Source of the DNA: Gliomastix tumulicola
Lineage: Eukaryota; Ascomycota; Sordariomycetes; Hypocreales; Bionectriaceae
Direction: 5' to 3'
Length of the DNA: 64,000 nt
Assembly: GCA_001599755.1 (NCBI GenBank)
Contig: BCHX01000010.1
Coordinates: 278,785-342,784 of the forward strand
Position 1 is the first letter of the stretch; the number at the start of each line of letters is the position of its first letter. A model generated the notes under the pieces. The model saw nothing but the letters and a program-made list of their open reading frames with translations, was not told the DNA's origin and did no database searches. Position numbers and translations under genes: made by a program. This document shows, piece after piece, positions 1-9,554 of the stretch.

Positions 1-498
1 GCTCCTTCTGCGAACGAGAAGTTCTTAGATTGCACGTATTTCGGCCAACTTCACTCGTCACCGCCCAGGTGATGGGGCAATCCCCGAAAATGTGGCCCTA
101 TACGCTGACGAGGAACCATGGTGGCGCAAGTGGCGCATCCGAGAAGCTCCAGATCAGACACGTAAGTGGGGTGATGTGCCCCTGGAGGATTGGCTGTGGT
201 CTGGCTACTAGAAGAAGAGCTACCTGTTGGTGCATGCTAAACCCGGCCCCCCGAGATGCGTTCGGGGTATGCAAATTCGACACCGAATTTGGCTCCCTGC
301 TTGGCTGTCGAATAAACTCATGCTAGCGAGTGGAAGCCCACTCTACTTTTGATTTTGTACCTGTCTACTAGGCCAAACCCCGCTTCCGGGCATGGCTGCT
401 GGGAAAGGGCGGCTGCAAGCGAGTAGGAATTGAACCTGAACCTGATGTTGTACTTGTCTACTAGCAACTACTCTCCCCAAATCTACTCCCTCCTTTAT
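1..498. other. Intergenic start of window, no gene seen
   Basis: I see no protein family in any frame here. The only structure noticed is a short direct repeat: a 20-odd-base motif ending in TGTCTACTAG near 343-373 and again near 442-465 with two or three differences. The stretch is the 3' flank of the minus-strand HET gene, so part of it is probably that gene's terminator region. Confidence 0.4.
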
Positions 499-1695
499 TT
501 ACTTGGCGATATAGAGTTGGCCACCAATAAGTTGCGCTCTTGTGGGCCTGTTCTCTGCGTCGAAGTGCTCGTGGGATGTCACAAGAAGCACTTCTGTAAA
601 AGCGCGTGCATATGTGCCGTCCTGATTACTCTTGAGGCATATTCCCACCGACTCGCTAGCAGTCGAAGTTCCACCTGTCGGTAGACTCCATGTGTGATGA
701 AGAGGCAGGAAGAAGAGCCCTGGGCATATCTGCTTGGAAGTGGCCTCGATCCTGACCCAATCGTTGCTCAAGGCAAGCTCAGTGATTGTTTCACCGTAAC
801 TCGAGGCCATTATTTTGTGACCGTGTACAAAATCCCTAGGGTGCCGGGCGAGAACTCCTCCGGGCGCAGTACGGGAGACATAGCTCGGGACTGAGGAATC
901 AGGCATTGGACAGTCCCTTGAGGAGGTTTGCCAGGCGAAGATGGACGCGTCGTTGCTCTTTTTAATGAGTTCCTCCTGGAGTCGACGAAAGGCGCGATCC
1001 CCCTCACCATAGAGCACATGCATGTTGATGTTGAATATGCCCAACAGGGAGTAAGCCATGTCTTCAGGGCACGTTGTGGTACGGCCGGAAGCCCATGACA
1101 TTCTCATGGCGATGGGGTATGAAGTCAACAATGACTGGATCGAGAGTGGCGACGACCTATTCATGAAGACCCCCCATGGAATATTGGTTCTTCGCGAAAT
1201 TTGATCGGACAGGTCATTCCGACTGCCGATGAAGGTCCAGTCCTGATCGAAGAAATGCAGAGTTGACGGAGCAATGAGCTCCTGCAGGGTCCAGCCTCTC
1301 TCAAACCAGCGGCAACCGGTGATATCTGGCAAGGATTGGCTGACATGCGTGCGGTGTTCGATCGGTAACTTGTAATCGGCCAGATAGACGAAGCAGACGT
1401 TGGCCTGTTCATATATGTCGAACATGGAGTTGATGTTCTCCTGCAGCTCCGCGCTGCTGTTCTTGTCGATGCAGCAGGTGTCGATCCAGGCGAATTGCAG
1501 GCCGGCAGAGTTAGCCTTCTGGCATGTCTCCTTGATCTTGTTCCATCCCTTTCTGCTTTCCCTGGTGCATGGATCTCTCATGTCCTCAAAGGAGACCTCA
1601 TCATCTGTCCATGTGTGAGATAAGGCCGCATAAGAGGGCGCCTGCGATCTCTCGACGGAGTGCAGTGCGAGCGTGCTGCAGTCAATAATCCTCAT
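499..1695 (-). CDS. HET-domain (heterokaryon incompatibility) protein
   Basis: 398-residue single-exon protein carrying a HET domain, found in fungal proteins that trigger programmed cell death when genetically different hyphae fuse. Hallmarks seen are SYAALSHTW at residues 21-29, FAWIDTCCIDK around 68-78, GCRWFERGWTLQELIAP at about 127-143, and DMAYSLLGIF followed by LYGEGDRAFRRLQEEL at about 212-243. The start is set at the ATG at 1695 because MRIIDCSTL is the usual opening of this family; the frame stays open 52 codons further upstream but that part is not HET-like. The region after the HET domain (about 250-398) carries no NACHT, WD40 or ankyrin module, so this is a short HET protein rather than a HET-E-type NLR. 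It ends with TAA at 499. No frameshift or internal stop is seen. Its partner or trigger cannot be inferred from the sequence. Confidence 0.88.
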   Translation of the reverse strand: MRIIDCSTLALHSVERSQAPSYAALSHTWTDDEVSFEDMRDPCTRESRKGWNKIKETCQKANSAGLQFAWIDTCCIDKNSSAELQENINSMFDIYEQANVCFVYLADYKLPIEHRTHVSQSLPDITGCRWFERGWTLQELIAPSTLHFFDQDWTFIGSRNDLSDQISRRTNIPWGVFMNRSSPLSIQSLLTSYPIAMRMSWASGRTTTCPEDMAYSLLGIFNINMHVLYGEGDRAFRRLQEELIKKSNDASIFAWQTSSRDCPMPDSSVPSYVSRTAPGGVLARHPRDFVHGHKIMASSYGETITELALSNDWVRIEATSKQICPGLFFLPLHHTWSLPTGGTSTASESVGICLKSNQDGTYARAFTEVLLVTSHEHFDAENRPTRAQLIGGQLYIAK

Positions 1696-3018
1696 TGCAG
1701 CTGACTTTAGTGCAGATTTGACAGCGAGAAGGACAGATGCAAATATAGATGCACATATGAAACTGAAATGTAGAGAGAGAGAGTCAATGCAGTGTGTTAA
1801 AGTACATGCCGGGTCGCTACCGTCGTGTTTGGATGAAATATGCCTTGCCAACGCTTTGTGGGGGCGTTTCTACAGCCTCAGGTTCGACAGGCTCTCTCCC
1901 CGATGCGAACCAGCGCCTACGTGGCAAGGCAATCATGCAGTCGCATGGAGACCAGATCCACCTCCTACCCAATCGTGCTGTTCCAGGTGGGGAAATTGAA
2001 ACCCAATCTGCCCTAGCCATACACATCGTCAGGTGGCCCCATTTTCCTAAATTGGGACATCCTGTGCCCTGAGGTGTTTTTTGTTACTGCAGTCTCTACA
2101 ATACACCCTTCAAAAATGCACCTTTAGCCAGCCAGAAGCCTCAAAAAAAAAAAGCTGTGATCAGGGTCGATTTGGTTAGGGTGGGTCTGGATACGGTTGA
2201 AGGGGCTAGCTAGCGGTTTCGGTCGGAGGTCAGAGGGAAAGGACAGTGTCTTTTGAGATGTGGATAAAAGAAGTTTTCATAGATACTTGAGAGTACATCT
2301 TAGGGTGCGGCGCGACCGGTGTAGGGCCAGAGCGAAGGCGCACGCACAGCTCGTGTTCTAGTGCGAGTTGGCACTCTACCCCCCTAATCAGCCATGCGTC
2401 GTGTTTGCATTGGCTCGAAGATGCTAAAGAAGATCTAGCAGACACCAGGTTGAGGATGACGCAAGATCTACTAGCGGAGTGTGCCTTGAGAGTACCTTAG
2501 AAGCCTACACTGCCACATACACTGCCACAGCCACCCTTTCGCCTCGGAGCACTGCACAATACCTGGCAATCATCTCCTCCCGCAACGCTCGATCCTCGCC
2601 ATATGTGCATCAATACAAACTCCATGACAGACGGTTAGAACTCCACTGCACGCCCGCCTTTCGATAATCTCTCTCGGATTTCGGCCAGCCCCTCCCGCCC
2701 CGCGACTCCTGCTCTAGACGTGTCAATACGTTAGACGTGATCCTGTCGTCGTACAGCTCGACCTGCTCTTGATCCCCACCATTGACGCCTAGTCAACATC
2801 GATCGCCCGGTCGTTCCGGGGCTTGGGTGGTGCACACGGTCGGATCGATCTATCAACGAGGGTGTCGCCTCCGGCCTGCCCCACGCCACAACTAACACAG
2901 ACGAGGATGCTATCGACGCTCTGCATTTGACGAGACGTCTCGAGAACGATGACTTTGATGCTTTGCGCAGCATCATAGATGCCGACAGCGCTGTTGCTCC
3001 GCGCGGACAGCCAACAGA
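1696..3018. other. Intergenic, HET gene upstream region and unidentified DNA
   Basis: This holds the presumed promoter of the minus-strand HET gene, with a GA-rich run near 1771-1785 shortly upstream of its start, then about 1.2 kb in which no frame looks like a known family. Short open frames of 60-120 codons occur on both strands, overlap each other and lack convincing composition. The plus strand near 2930-3060 keeps a 40-codon open stretch leading into the broken phosphorylase domain. Confidence 0.35.
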
Positions 3019-3949
3019 TCGCTTGAACAGACGAAGCGCTGGTCTTCCTGAATGAGAAGCACTAGGGCCTAACAGCACTAGCCGGTAACGATACAAATAC
3101 GTATATTTTGGGCAGGTTGGGGGGCCACAGCGTTGTCATTGCGTCTCTTCCCGATGGAGAATACGGCATCGCCCCGGCGGCAGGTGTTGCAAAAGACATT
3201 CTCTGCAGCTTCCTCTACGTCAAGATTGGTCTGAAGTTGGGCATCGGTGGCGGCACTCCCAGTCCTAAGCACGATATTCGCCTTGGAGACGTTGTCGTTG
3301 GCGCCCCTCGTGAAGGCCATGGTGGCGTATTCTAGTATTGTCAGAGGCCGGTTCACCATTTACCCCAGACCCGAGTGGGGAAGTCACGTGGAGGGAGGTA
3401 AAGCATAAAAGAAGGCCGGATGGTCAGACCTAGCAGGAGCCTCAGAGATTAATACAGTCACACACCCACCCCTAGCTGCGTGTTCGCCCGTGCCTCGCAC
3501 CTGATACGCTGCCTTCTACGTGCCCTTTCACCTTCCTCACTTCATTCCAAGACCTAGTCTTGACAAGTATGACTTTGGCAACGCGATTGGATGGCGCGGC
3601 TTCCACACGACAGGTTTTTTCAATCAACCGCCGATCGTCTTGCGAAGTGCACTCACCAGCCTGAAACCGGATTATATCGTGTATGGACATCAAATCTGAC
3701 CGGCAATCGACAGTGCTGAGAAAACACCCTGGACTGCAACAGTATCGTCGGCCGGAGCCGAAAAGCGTAGGCTTTACCGACCTGAAGTGTCTCATCCAAG
3801 AACTGAGGTGTCAATTGCGAGGGAGACGTAGCGGCAAGCTCATCTCAAGGCATCCGCGGACAAACGACGTCGACCCTGTCATCTACTATGGGCTGACTGC
3901 TCCGCAACAAGAACATTTGTCTCAGACTCGACAATGGTGCTGCATCTGA
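3019..3949 (+). pseudogene. Broken nucleoside phosphorylase-superfamily domain
   Basis: Plus-strand remains of a PNP/UDP-phosphorylase superfamily domain, often found in fungi at the N-terminus of ankyrin or NACHT proteins. The core is clear at about 3077-3335: NDTNTYILGRLGGHSVV, then LPDGEYG, a VGIGGG-like glycine motif seen as LGIGGGTPSPKHDIRLGDVV, and HGGV. The homology resumes at about 3566 with YDFGNAIG and a stretch ending PDYIVYGH, and the far end is visible as HPRTNDVDPVIYYGLTA at about 3856-3900. The halves are split by roughly 230 bases at 3336-3565. An in-frame TAG near 3063 interrupts the N-terminal side and another stop follows the second block. It would have acted on nucleosides or served as a ligand sensor; in this state it cannot make the domain. 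Confidence 0.75.
3336..3565. mobile_element. Candidate small insertion splitting the phosphorylase domain
   Basis: About 230 bases sit between two parts of the phosphorylase domain that are normally contiguous (HGGV and the following YDFG). The left edge reads TATTGTCAGAGG and the right edge, read on the other strand, TACTTGTCAAGAC, which is a weak terminal inverted repeat next to TA. That fits a MITE-like insertion at a TA target, but an intron or chance remain possible. Nothing inside encodes a protein. Confidence 0.3.
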
Positions 3950-4359
3950 AAGCAGGCACCTGCGGGTGTGGTGCGGACTGGGAATATGTTTTCGACCTCG
4001 CCTTCGAGTGCCACCAGGCTCACTAGTATACTTCTTACGACTCGGGGTTTGACTTCAAATTGCGGCACATATTTCCCCTCGATGAGCGCCTTCAGCGAAC
4101 CTTGCCAAAAAACATCTGGTTTATGGTGCTCGGAAATGATTCTCGGTATAAATGCATGTATCGGACGACACGGGTTGAATTGGGCGGGAGAGCAACGCGA
4201 GCTGCACCTGAAATTGAAGCTTAGAATTCCACTCCCATGGTCGAAACCCGTGAACAACGTCTTGAAAGCAGTGGCTATCTATTCGATTATCATATCAATA
4301 GCCCTGGCCCTGTTCCCTTCAATCCATAGACAGTGAAGGCAGCGAAAGTAAATTGAAGC
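3950..4359. other. Intergenic, no recognised gene
   Basis: Roughly 400 bases between the broken phosphorylase domain and the end of the next minus-strand relic. A plus-strand open frame of 122 codons (3968-4336) and a minus-strand frame of 111 codons (3922-4257) overlap antisense to each other. Neither matches a family I know, and neither has supporting signals. Confidence 0.3.
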
Positions 4360-5214
4360 TCATCGCCGTCTCTTCTTCTGCTTTGGCGGCATGAAGTTTG
4401 GGTCCATAGTCTCGCTCTTCTCTATCGCACACCGCTCTTGGCGACAAAAACCAGCCTCATCATCGGGTAGGAGATCATCAAGAGGCGAGAGCTCTCGCGT
4501 GCGGCGGCTCCTTCGCCTATGTGATTTGACGCTACCATGCTCTCTCTCTCGTATTTCATGCATCTGTTTGGCCTCGTCTACAAGCTCCGACAGTCGATGA
4601 AAGCTCATCTAAAGCGCAATCGATTCGTCAGAGATATAGAGTTGGTCCATCGCAAAGTCGCTCAGTAGGATGGAGACACCTCGGTCGTTGCTCGAGTGGT
4701 CTTGCCCGGGAGCTTGAAACGGCTGTACTGTCTCAGCCTTGCCCTACAGATGTGTGAGGGTCGCTTACTTGCGCTGCCATGACAGTCTTCACCTCAAGAA
4801 GATCCCCCCCCCCCCCTCTGGCTCTCCTGCCATGTGGACGGATCGCCATAGTGAGACTGTTGACGCCTTCCCACGATAACCGAGGTCGATCCCGAGAACG
4901 GCCTTGATGTTCCCGTTGGAATGCCGGAGATAGTTGCAGGCAAGATCTCCCAAACACGTGCTGCCCTGCGCGTATACAACTTCGAACACTACGCCAGGGT
5001 AAACGGCCTGGCGATGTTGGAACTGCCCATCAGGCTGTCGTTCTAGAGTACCTTGTTGCGTCCGGTCCTTCAACAATATCCGTGACGATCCTCCGCTGCG
5101 GATCTGGGCGGCAAATGCGCCGGCTTCGTCACCTCGCCGGCTGATCTCTCGAAGCTTGTTGGTGATCTCATCCGCGAGGGACACAACGAAGAAATCGTGA
5201 GTCGGCGAAGGCAT
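4360..5214 (-). pseudogene. Degenerate conserved fungal protein, possible nuclease-like fold
   Basis: Minus-strand gene relic of a widespread fungal family of unknown function. The best-preserved part (ATG at 5214 down to about 4800) has THDFFVVSLADEI, then PDGQFQH, YPGVVFEVVYAQ and NIKAVLGIDLGYRG, the order seen in that family. The PD...ExVxY arrangement is reminiscent of PD-(D/E)XK nucleases, but that is my inference. The frame is lost at a run of 13 C at 4804-4816 and continues one frame over as LLEVKTVMAAQV. A basic C-terminal tail, PPKQKKRRR, ends at 4360 and follows an in-frame TAG just before 4608. The lesions are thus a homopolymer slip plus at least one stop. The N-terminal third expected upstream of 5214 is not recognisable. 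Confidence 0.55.
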
Positions 5215-6425
5215 CGGTGCGACCCAAGAACCCGATGTCGGACAGGTGCCATTTTCGTGTCACACAAGCCGCATAGTTGTGCATTAGCGATACGTACTTT
5301 GGCAGAGTCGAGATGACATGCAAGACAATCGTGTCGGCTGTGACATAGAGCAGCTGGCTGGCCTCGCCGGCGGCTCGGAGACAGATGATAGTGACGCTGT
5401 CCAAAGGCAAGATCACCATGGCAAGGAGGAGAAGCTAGGTACTTCTTCTTTCTCGGCCCTCTATGATCTAAGGAGCCATGGCTTGCGTCAACAGCCCTAC
5501 TGCTGAATGTTCACGGAACGGCCCTGTTGGTGCTCTCCCTTAATCACACCCCAATTTTCATCCTTGCTAGCGGCCAACCAGTAAACGCGCCCCGTTCCGA
5601 AACCTTGGGGTTCCCCCACACCGCTTTTCTTCTTACCCCAGAGTGCGCTACGGCGATCCTGACATCTCCGTGTCCTTTGCTCTCGCCCTGCTGCGAAAGG
5701 CAGTGTCGGACGGCCCGAAATGGACGCCTACCCTACAGGCGGTCTGTGGCTAGCCGATGGGCTGGCTGGAGAGCACGGCAGGTCGCAAGAAAGATAGTGT
5801 TAAATTTCACGGATGCTTTCTCCCATACAACGCCCGTCTCTGCCCGGACGCGTGAATGGAAACACGCGTTTACATGACGACGTTGGGATACGTGACATGA
5901 TCGCCTAGAGCGTGCGAGAGTGGGTCCTGAGGAACTCAATCCTACCCACTGTACCCAAAATCCAACCCTTCCCCCCGTCACGCAAGGCTCAAGTAGAGTT
6001 CGCCATGGATTAGTATGTCTCGAAATGAAGAGACCTCGTTTGAGTGCGCTATCACGAGCGCCCTGCCACCGTATTCCAAGACATCTCGCCCACACCGAGC
6101 GGTTAAACCATGGCTCCTCGTTCCATGTATGTATTAATGGGTCTGAACAAGGGGCTTCAGCCACTTCTGCAGGTGGGCGAGGATCTCTTCAGCCACCACT
6201 GCCCACCCACATTCCTCACAAACGGCTATTCGGTATCGAATACGAAAGGATTGAGAGCGTCCATGACGATAACCTTCATACAAGTCAGTGGGCCGAACAA
6301 CGTCCCAAGGGTCAAGCGGAGCTGCTGCTGCCTCTATTCAGTCTGCGAGGGCTCTCTCAATTGAGGCTGCCGGCTTGAGGCTTCCGACTTCCTTCAATCA
6401 GGACTGCGAGGGCTGCTTTAATCGG
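5215..6425. other. Intergenic, no supported gene
   Basis: About 1.2 kb with overlapping open frames on both strands, the longest being 143 codons minus (5733-6164) and 152 codons plus (5920-6378). None has a recognisable domain, and the sense and antisense frames overlap, which suggests composition rather than coding. The 5' part may be the lost N-terminal portion of the minus-strand relic that begins at 5214. Confidence 0.3.
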
Positions 6426-6429
6426 GCTG

Positions 6430-6705
6430 CTTCCACCGGGCTGCTTCAACCGGGCTGTTGGAAGGCCGGGCTGCTGTTGGAAGGCCGGGCTGCTGTTGGA
6501 AGGCCGGGCTGCTGTTGGAAGGCCGGGCTGCTGTTGGAAGGCCGGGCTNNNNNNNNNNNNNNNNNNNNNNNNNNNNNNNNNNNNNNNNNNNNNNNNNNNN
6601 NNNGCTGTTGGAAGGCCGGGCTGCTGTTGGAAGGCCGGGCTGCTGTTGGAAGGCCGGGCTGCTGTTGGAAGGCCGGGCTGCTGTTGGAAGGCCGGGCTGT
6701 TTGTA
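6430..6705. repeat. 19-bp minisatellite with assembly gap
   Basis: Near-perfect tandem array of a 19-base unit, GCTGCTGTTGGAAGGCCGG. About five copies lie before and five after a gap of unknown bases. Because 19 is not a multiple of three, all frames stay open through the array, giving artificial proline/glycine-rich frames on both strands that are not genes. Degenerate half-units (GGGCTGCTTCAACCGGGC) lead into the array from about 6420. Confidence 0.95.
6549..6603. other. Run of 55 N inside the minisatellite
   Basis: Unresolved bases in the centre of the 19-bp array. The flanking repeat is identical on both sides, so the true copy number, and the true gap length, are unknown. Confidence 0.98.
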
Positions 6706-6787
6706 GAATAACGGCTGTGTTAAATCTCAAAGTGGTGTGTGTTGATTTCATTAAGAAGGGTGATTTATAGGGCATAGAGGTTTTTTT

Positions 6788-6829
6788 CCAGGGGGCTTCG
6801 CCCCCCTGGACCCCCCAGCCTGCCGGCAG
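6788..6829. repeat. GC-rich hairpin and adjacent palindrome
   Basis: CCAGGGGG (6788-6795) and CCCCCTGG (6802-6809) form a perfect 8-bp stem with a six-base CTTCGC loop, preceded by a run of T. A perfect 10-bp palindrome, CTGCCGGCAG, follows at 6820-6829. Such hairpins next to T-runs can mark the end of a transposon or a transcription terminator; which one applies cannot be told here. Confidence 0.6.
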
Positions 6830-7824
6830 CTACCTACCCCACTCCCTGCCTTTCTAACCCCTCTGATTGGCTGCTGTTGCCCTGCCAATAGGTCTTGGCG
6901 CTTTAGCGTCTTGGCATGCCTCTCTCGACCAATTGCCGCTAACGCTCGCACCACTTCGCGCTCCGCTTGAATTAGGCGCGGTAGGTCAACTCAACTCGCT
7001 GAGGCAAGTAGTGATGGGTTACGCGGGCTTTGCCGTCAAAGGACGCGTAGAGGCACTGAGACGCGTTTGGTGTGACGGATTACATGTCTTTGATTGGTTC
7101 AGCGGGTGGAGGTGGGCCCTGGAAAATCCAAATCTACCCCCTGTTGCATTAATCTAAGTCTACCCCCTGTCATCCAAGGTTAAAATCCAAATGTCCTACA
7201 TTCACTATTATGGAATGGGTTAGTAGGCCTGCATTAAGCGCACTGCTAGGCGCACTGCTAGGCGCATAGGGGGCGTATTGGATCCATCCGTACCATGTTC
7301 ATTTTTGATGTAGTCCTACGTTATACTGTGCAAAGGGTATGTACTTCATTGAATTATACGTCTTTTGTCCGTGCGTCGTGACGGGAGTGCCCCGAATTTA
7401 TATGGCGGCCCTGTACCGGAAGATTTCATGAAATTACGTCCTCCGTGTCCATTGCAAATGGCCTTGGGGTGGATGGGTAGGTGGCCCCTCATCGGCGGAT
7501 CTGCTGCCGGGTGCGTGAGATGACGTGGCAAGGCGTTCTGCTACCCCGCCTAGATGCCTTGCTGTTCTCCGTGACTATCCAGCCAACGCCAGCACCCAGC
7601 TTCCATGTGGTTCGTACCCAATCGCCTCACACTGTAAACGGTCACCGCGACGTGCCACAAGTGCCTACAAAGCTGTGGGTCACTTCAGGCGGCCACCTCC
7701 CATCACCACCTTTTTGACCTGTGGGTCATTGTGAATCCTGATCGCGGCGGTGCTGGCCGTGCCGATGGCCGCTAGTGCGTCAGAGGGTCGTATGGGGCAC
7801 GCGAGAGATCCTGCGGTAACAGCA
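6830..7824. other. Intergenic upstream of the WD40 gene
   Basis: No gene recognised. Two local repeats are visible: a CTACCCCCTGT motif twice near 7132-7170, and GCGCACTGCTAG twice in tandem near 7237-7262. Open frames here are under 100 codons. The 3' end is the promoter region of the WD40 array gene. Confidence 0.35.
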
Positions 7825-7830
7825 TATAAA
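7825..7830 (+). promoter_or_regulatory. TATA box of the WD40 gene
   Basis: TATAAA lies 165 bases upstream of the ATG at 7995 and is followed by a pyrimidine/CA-rich leader near 7860-7900. It is a plausible core promoter by motif and spacing only. Confidence 0.45.
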
Positions 7831-7994
7831 GAGGGCAGATCAGCCACTGATAATCCACTTCCCAACATCTCAATACCCCCGCACCAAGCATCACTTCTCC
7901 TATTTGCCACAAACTCGTTGCACGCTCAATTCCGGCGGCCTCTATTACAACCTAGTGCAGCTTAGCAAATGCAGATCCTTGAGCGTCTGAAATC

Positions 7995-9554
7995 ATGCCG
8001 GTCGACCTCAGTACCACCTATGCCTCACCCGGCGGACTACCTTTTCACAAAGCTTGGGTGAGATCAGTGGTGTTCTCAAAGGACGGGCAGCGGGTGGCAT
8101 CGGGGTCTGATGACAAGATGGTCAAGATCTGGGACGCCCCTACTGGCGCATGCCGGCTGACCCTCGAGGGTCATGATGATCGGGTGACATCAGTGGTGTT
8201 CTCAAATGACGGGCAGCGGGTGGCATCGGTGTCACATGACGAGACGGTCAAGATCTGGGATGCCACTTCTGGTACATGCTTGCAGACCCTCGGGGGCCTT
8301 GATGCTTTGGTGGTATCAGCGGCGTTCTCAAATGACAAGCGGCGGCTGGCATCATGGTCTGGTAGCTGGACTGGCGCATGCTTGCAGACCCTTAGGACCT
8401 ATCTGCCTTTATTGCTATCGGTGGCGGTCTCAAATGACGGGCAGCGTCTGGCATCAGGGACCACTAGAGGGGTTGTCAAGATCTGGGATGCCACTTCTNG
8501 TACATGTTTGCAGACCGTCGACGGCCACGATGGTATTATGGTANCACTGGAGTTCTCAAATAACGGGCAGCGGCTGGCATCAGGGTCTGATGACTGGGTT
8601 GGCGCATGCTTGCAGACCCTTAGGACCCGTTCGGCTACATTGGCATCANTGGCGTTCTCAGATGACGGGCNGCGGCTGGCATCAGTGTCAGATTACGGGG
8701 TGGTCAAGATCCGGGATGNCCCTTCTGGCTCATACTTGCAGACCCCTGAATGCCATAATGCTCGGGTGACATCAGTGGCGTTCTCGAATGACGGGCAGCG
8801 GCTAGTATGGGGGTCAGATGACGGGACGGTCAAGATCTGGGANGCCNCTNCTGGCGNATGCNNGCTGACCCTCNAGGGCCATNATGNTCGGGTGAAATCA
8901 GTGGCGNTCTCAAATGACGGGCAGCGGNTNGCATCGGTGTCANATGACGAGACGATCAAGATCTGGGATNCCACTTCTGGCGNATGCTNGCNGACCCTCA
9001 AGTGCCATAATGCTGGGGTNACACCAGTNGCGTTCTCAAATGACGGGCAGCGGCTAGCATCGGTGTCATTTGACAGGACGGTCAAGATCTGGGATACCAC
9101 TTCTGGCGCATGCCGGCTGACCCTCNAGGGCCATGATGTCTCNGTGANATCAGTGGTGTTCTCAAATGATGGGCNGCGGCTGGCATCAGGGTCACATGAC
9201 GGGGCGGTGAAGATCTGGGATACCACTTCCGGCACATGCTGGCTGACCCTCGAGGGCCATAATACTCGGGTGACATCAGTGGTGTTCTCAAATGACGGGC
9301 AGCGGGTGGCATCAGGATCTTATGACAGGGCGGTCAAGATCTGGGATGCCACTTCTGGTGCATGCTTGCTGACCCTCAAGGGCCATAATGGTTTTATTCT
9401 ATCAATGGTGTTCTCAAAGGACGGGAAGCNGCTAGCATCGGGGTCAGATGACGAGACGATCAAGATCTGGGATGCCCTTTCTGGCGTATGCTTGCGGACC
9501 CTCGAGGGCACAACTATGGCTTGCATCGTCGAATGGAGTTCGTTTGGATTTTAA
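7995..9554 (+). CDS. WD40 repeat array protein, NLR-like beta-propeller without NACHT
   Basis: 519-residue frame made almost wholly of 12 WD40 units starting about residue 20. Ten units are of about 42 residues (126 bp) and two, the third and fifth, are shortened to 34 by loss of 8 codons. Each unit carries the FSNDGQRLASGS and VKIWDATSGTC signatures and ends LTLEGH. Near-identity between units is typical of the fast-evolving propellers of fungal HET-E/HNWD NLRs, which recognise non-self ligands. No HET, NACHT or other effector domain precedes the array: the ATG at 7995 is followed by only about 20 non-repeat residues, and the upstream DNA has a TATA box rather than a truncated NACHT. It may therefore be a stand-alone propeller, or a fragment that gained a promoter. 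Many Ns fall in units 6-10, so exact residues there are unsafe. Confidence 0.75.
   Translation: MPVDLSTTYASPGGLPFHKAWVRSVVFSKDGQRVASGSDDKMVKIWDAPTGACRLTLEGHDDRVTSVVFSNDGQRVASVSHDETVKIWDATSGTCLQTLGGLDALVVSAAFSNDKRRLASWSGSWTGACLQTLRTYLPLLLSVAVSNDGQRLASGTTRGVVKIWDATSXTCLQTVDGHDGIMVXLEFSNNGQRLASGSDDWVGACLQTLRTRSATLASXAFSDDGXRLASVSDYGVVKIRDXPSGSYLQTPECHNARVTSVAFSNDGQRLVWGSDDGTVKIWXAXXGXCXLTLXGHXXRVKSVAXSNDGQRXASVSXDETIKIWDXTSGXCXXTLKCHNAGXTPXAFSNDGQRLASVSFDRTVKIWDTTSGACRLTLXGHDVXVXSVVFSNDGXRLASGSHDGAVKIWDTTSGTCWLTLEGHNTRVTSVVFSNDGQRVASGSYDRAVKIWDATSGACLLTLKGHNGFILSMVFSKDGKXLASGSDDETIKIWDALSGVCLRTLEGTTMACIVEWSSFGF

Noticed and set aside
6446..6775. Long proline/glycine-rich open frames on both strands.
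   Set aside because: They are translations of the 19-bp minisatellite and run across a gap of Ns.
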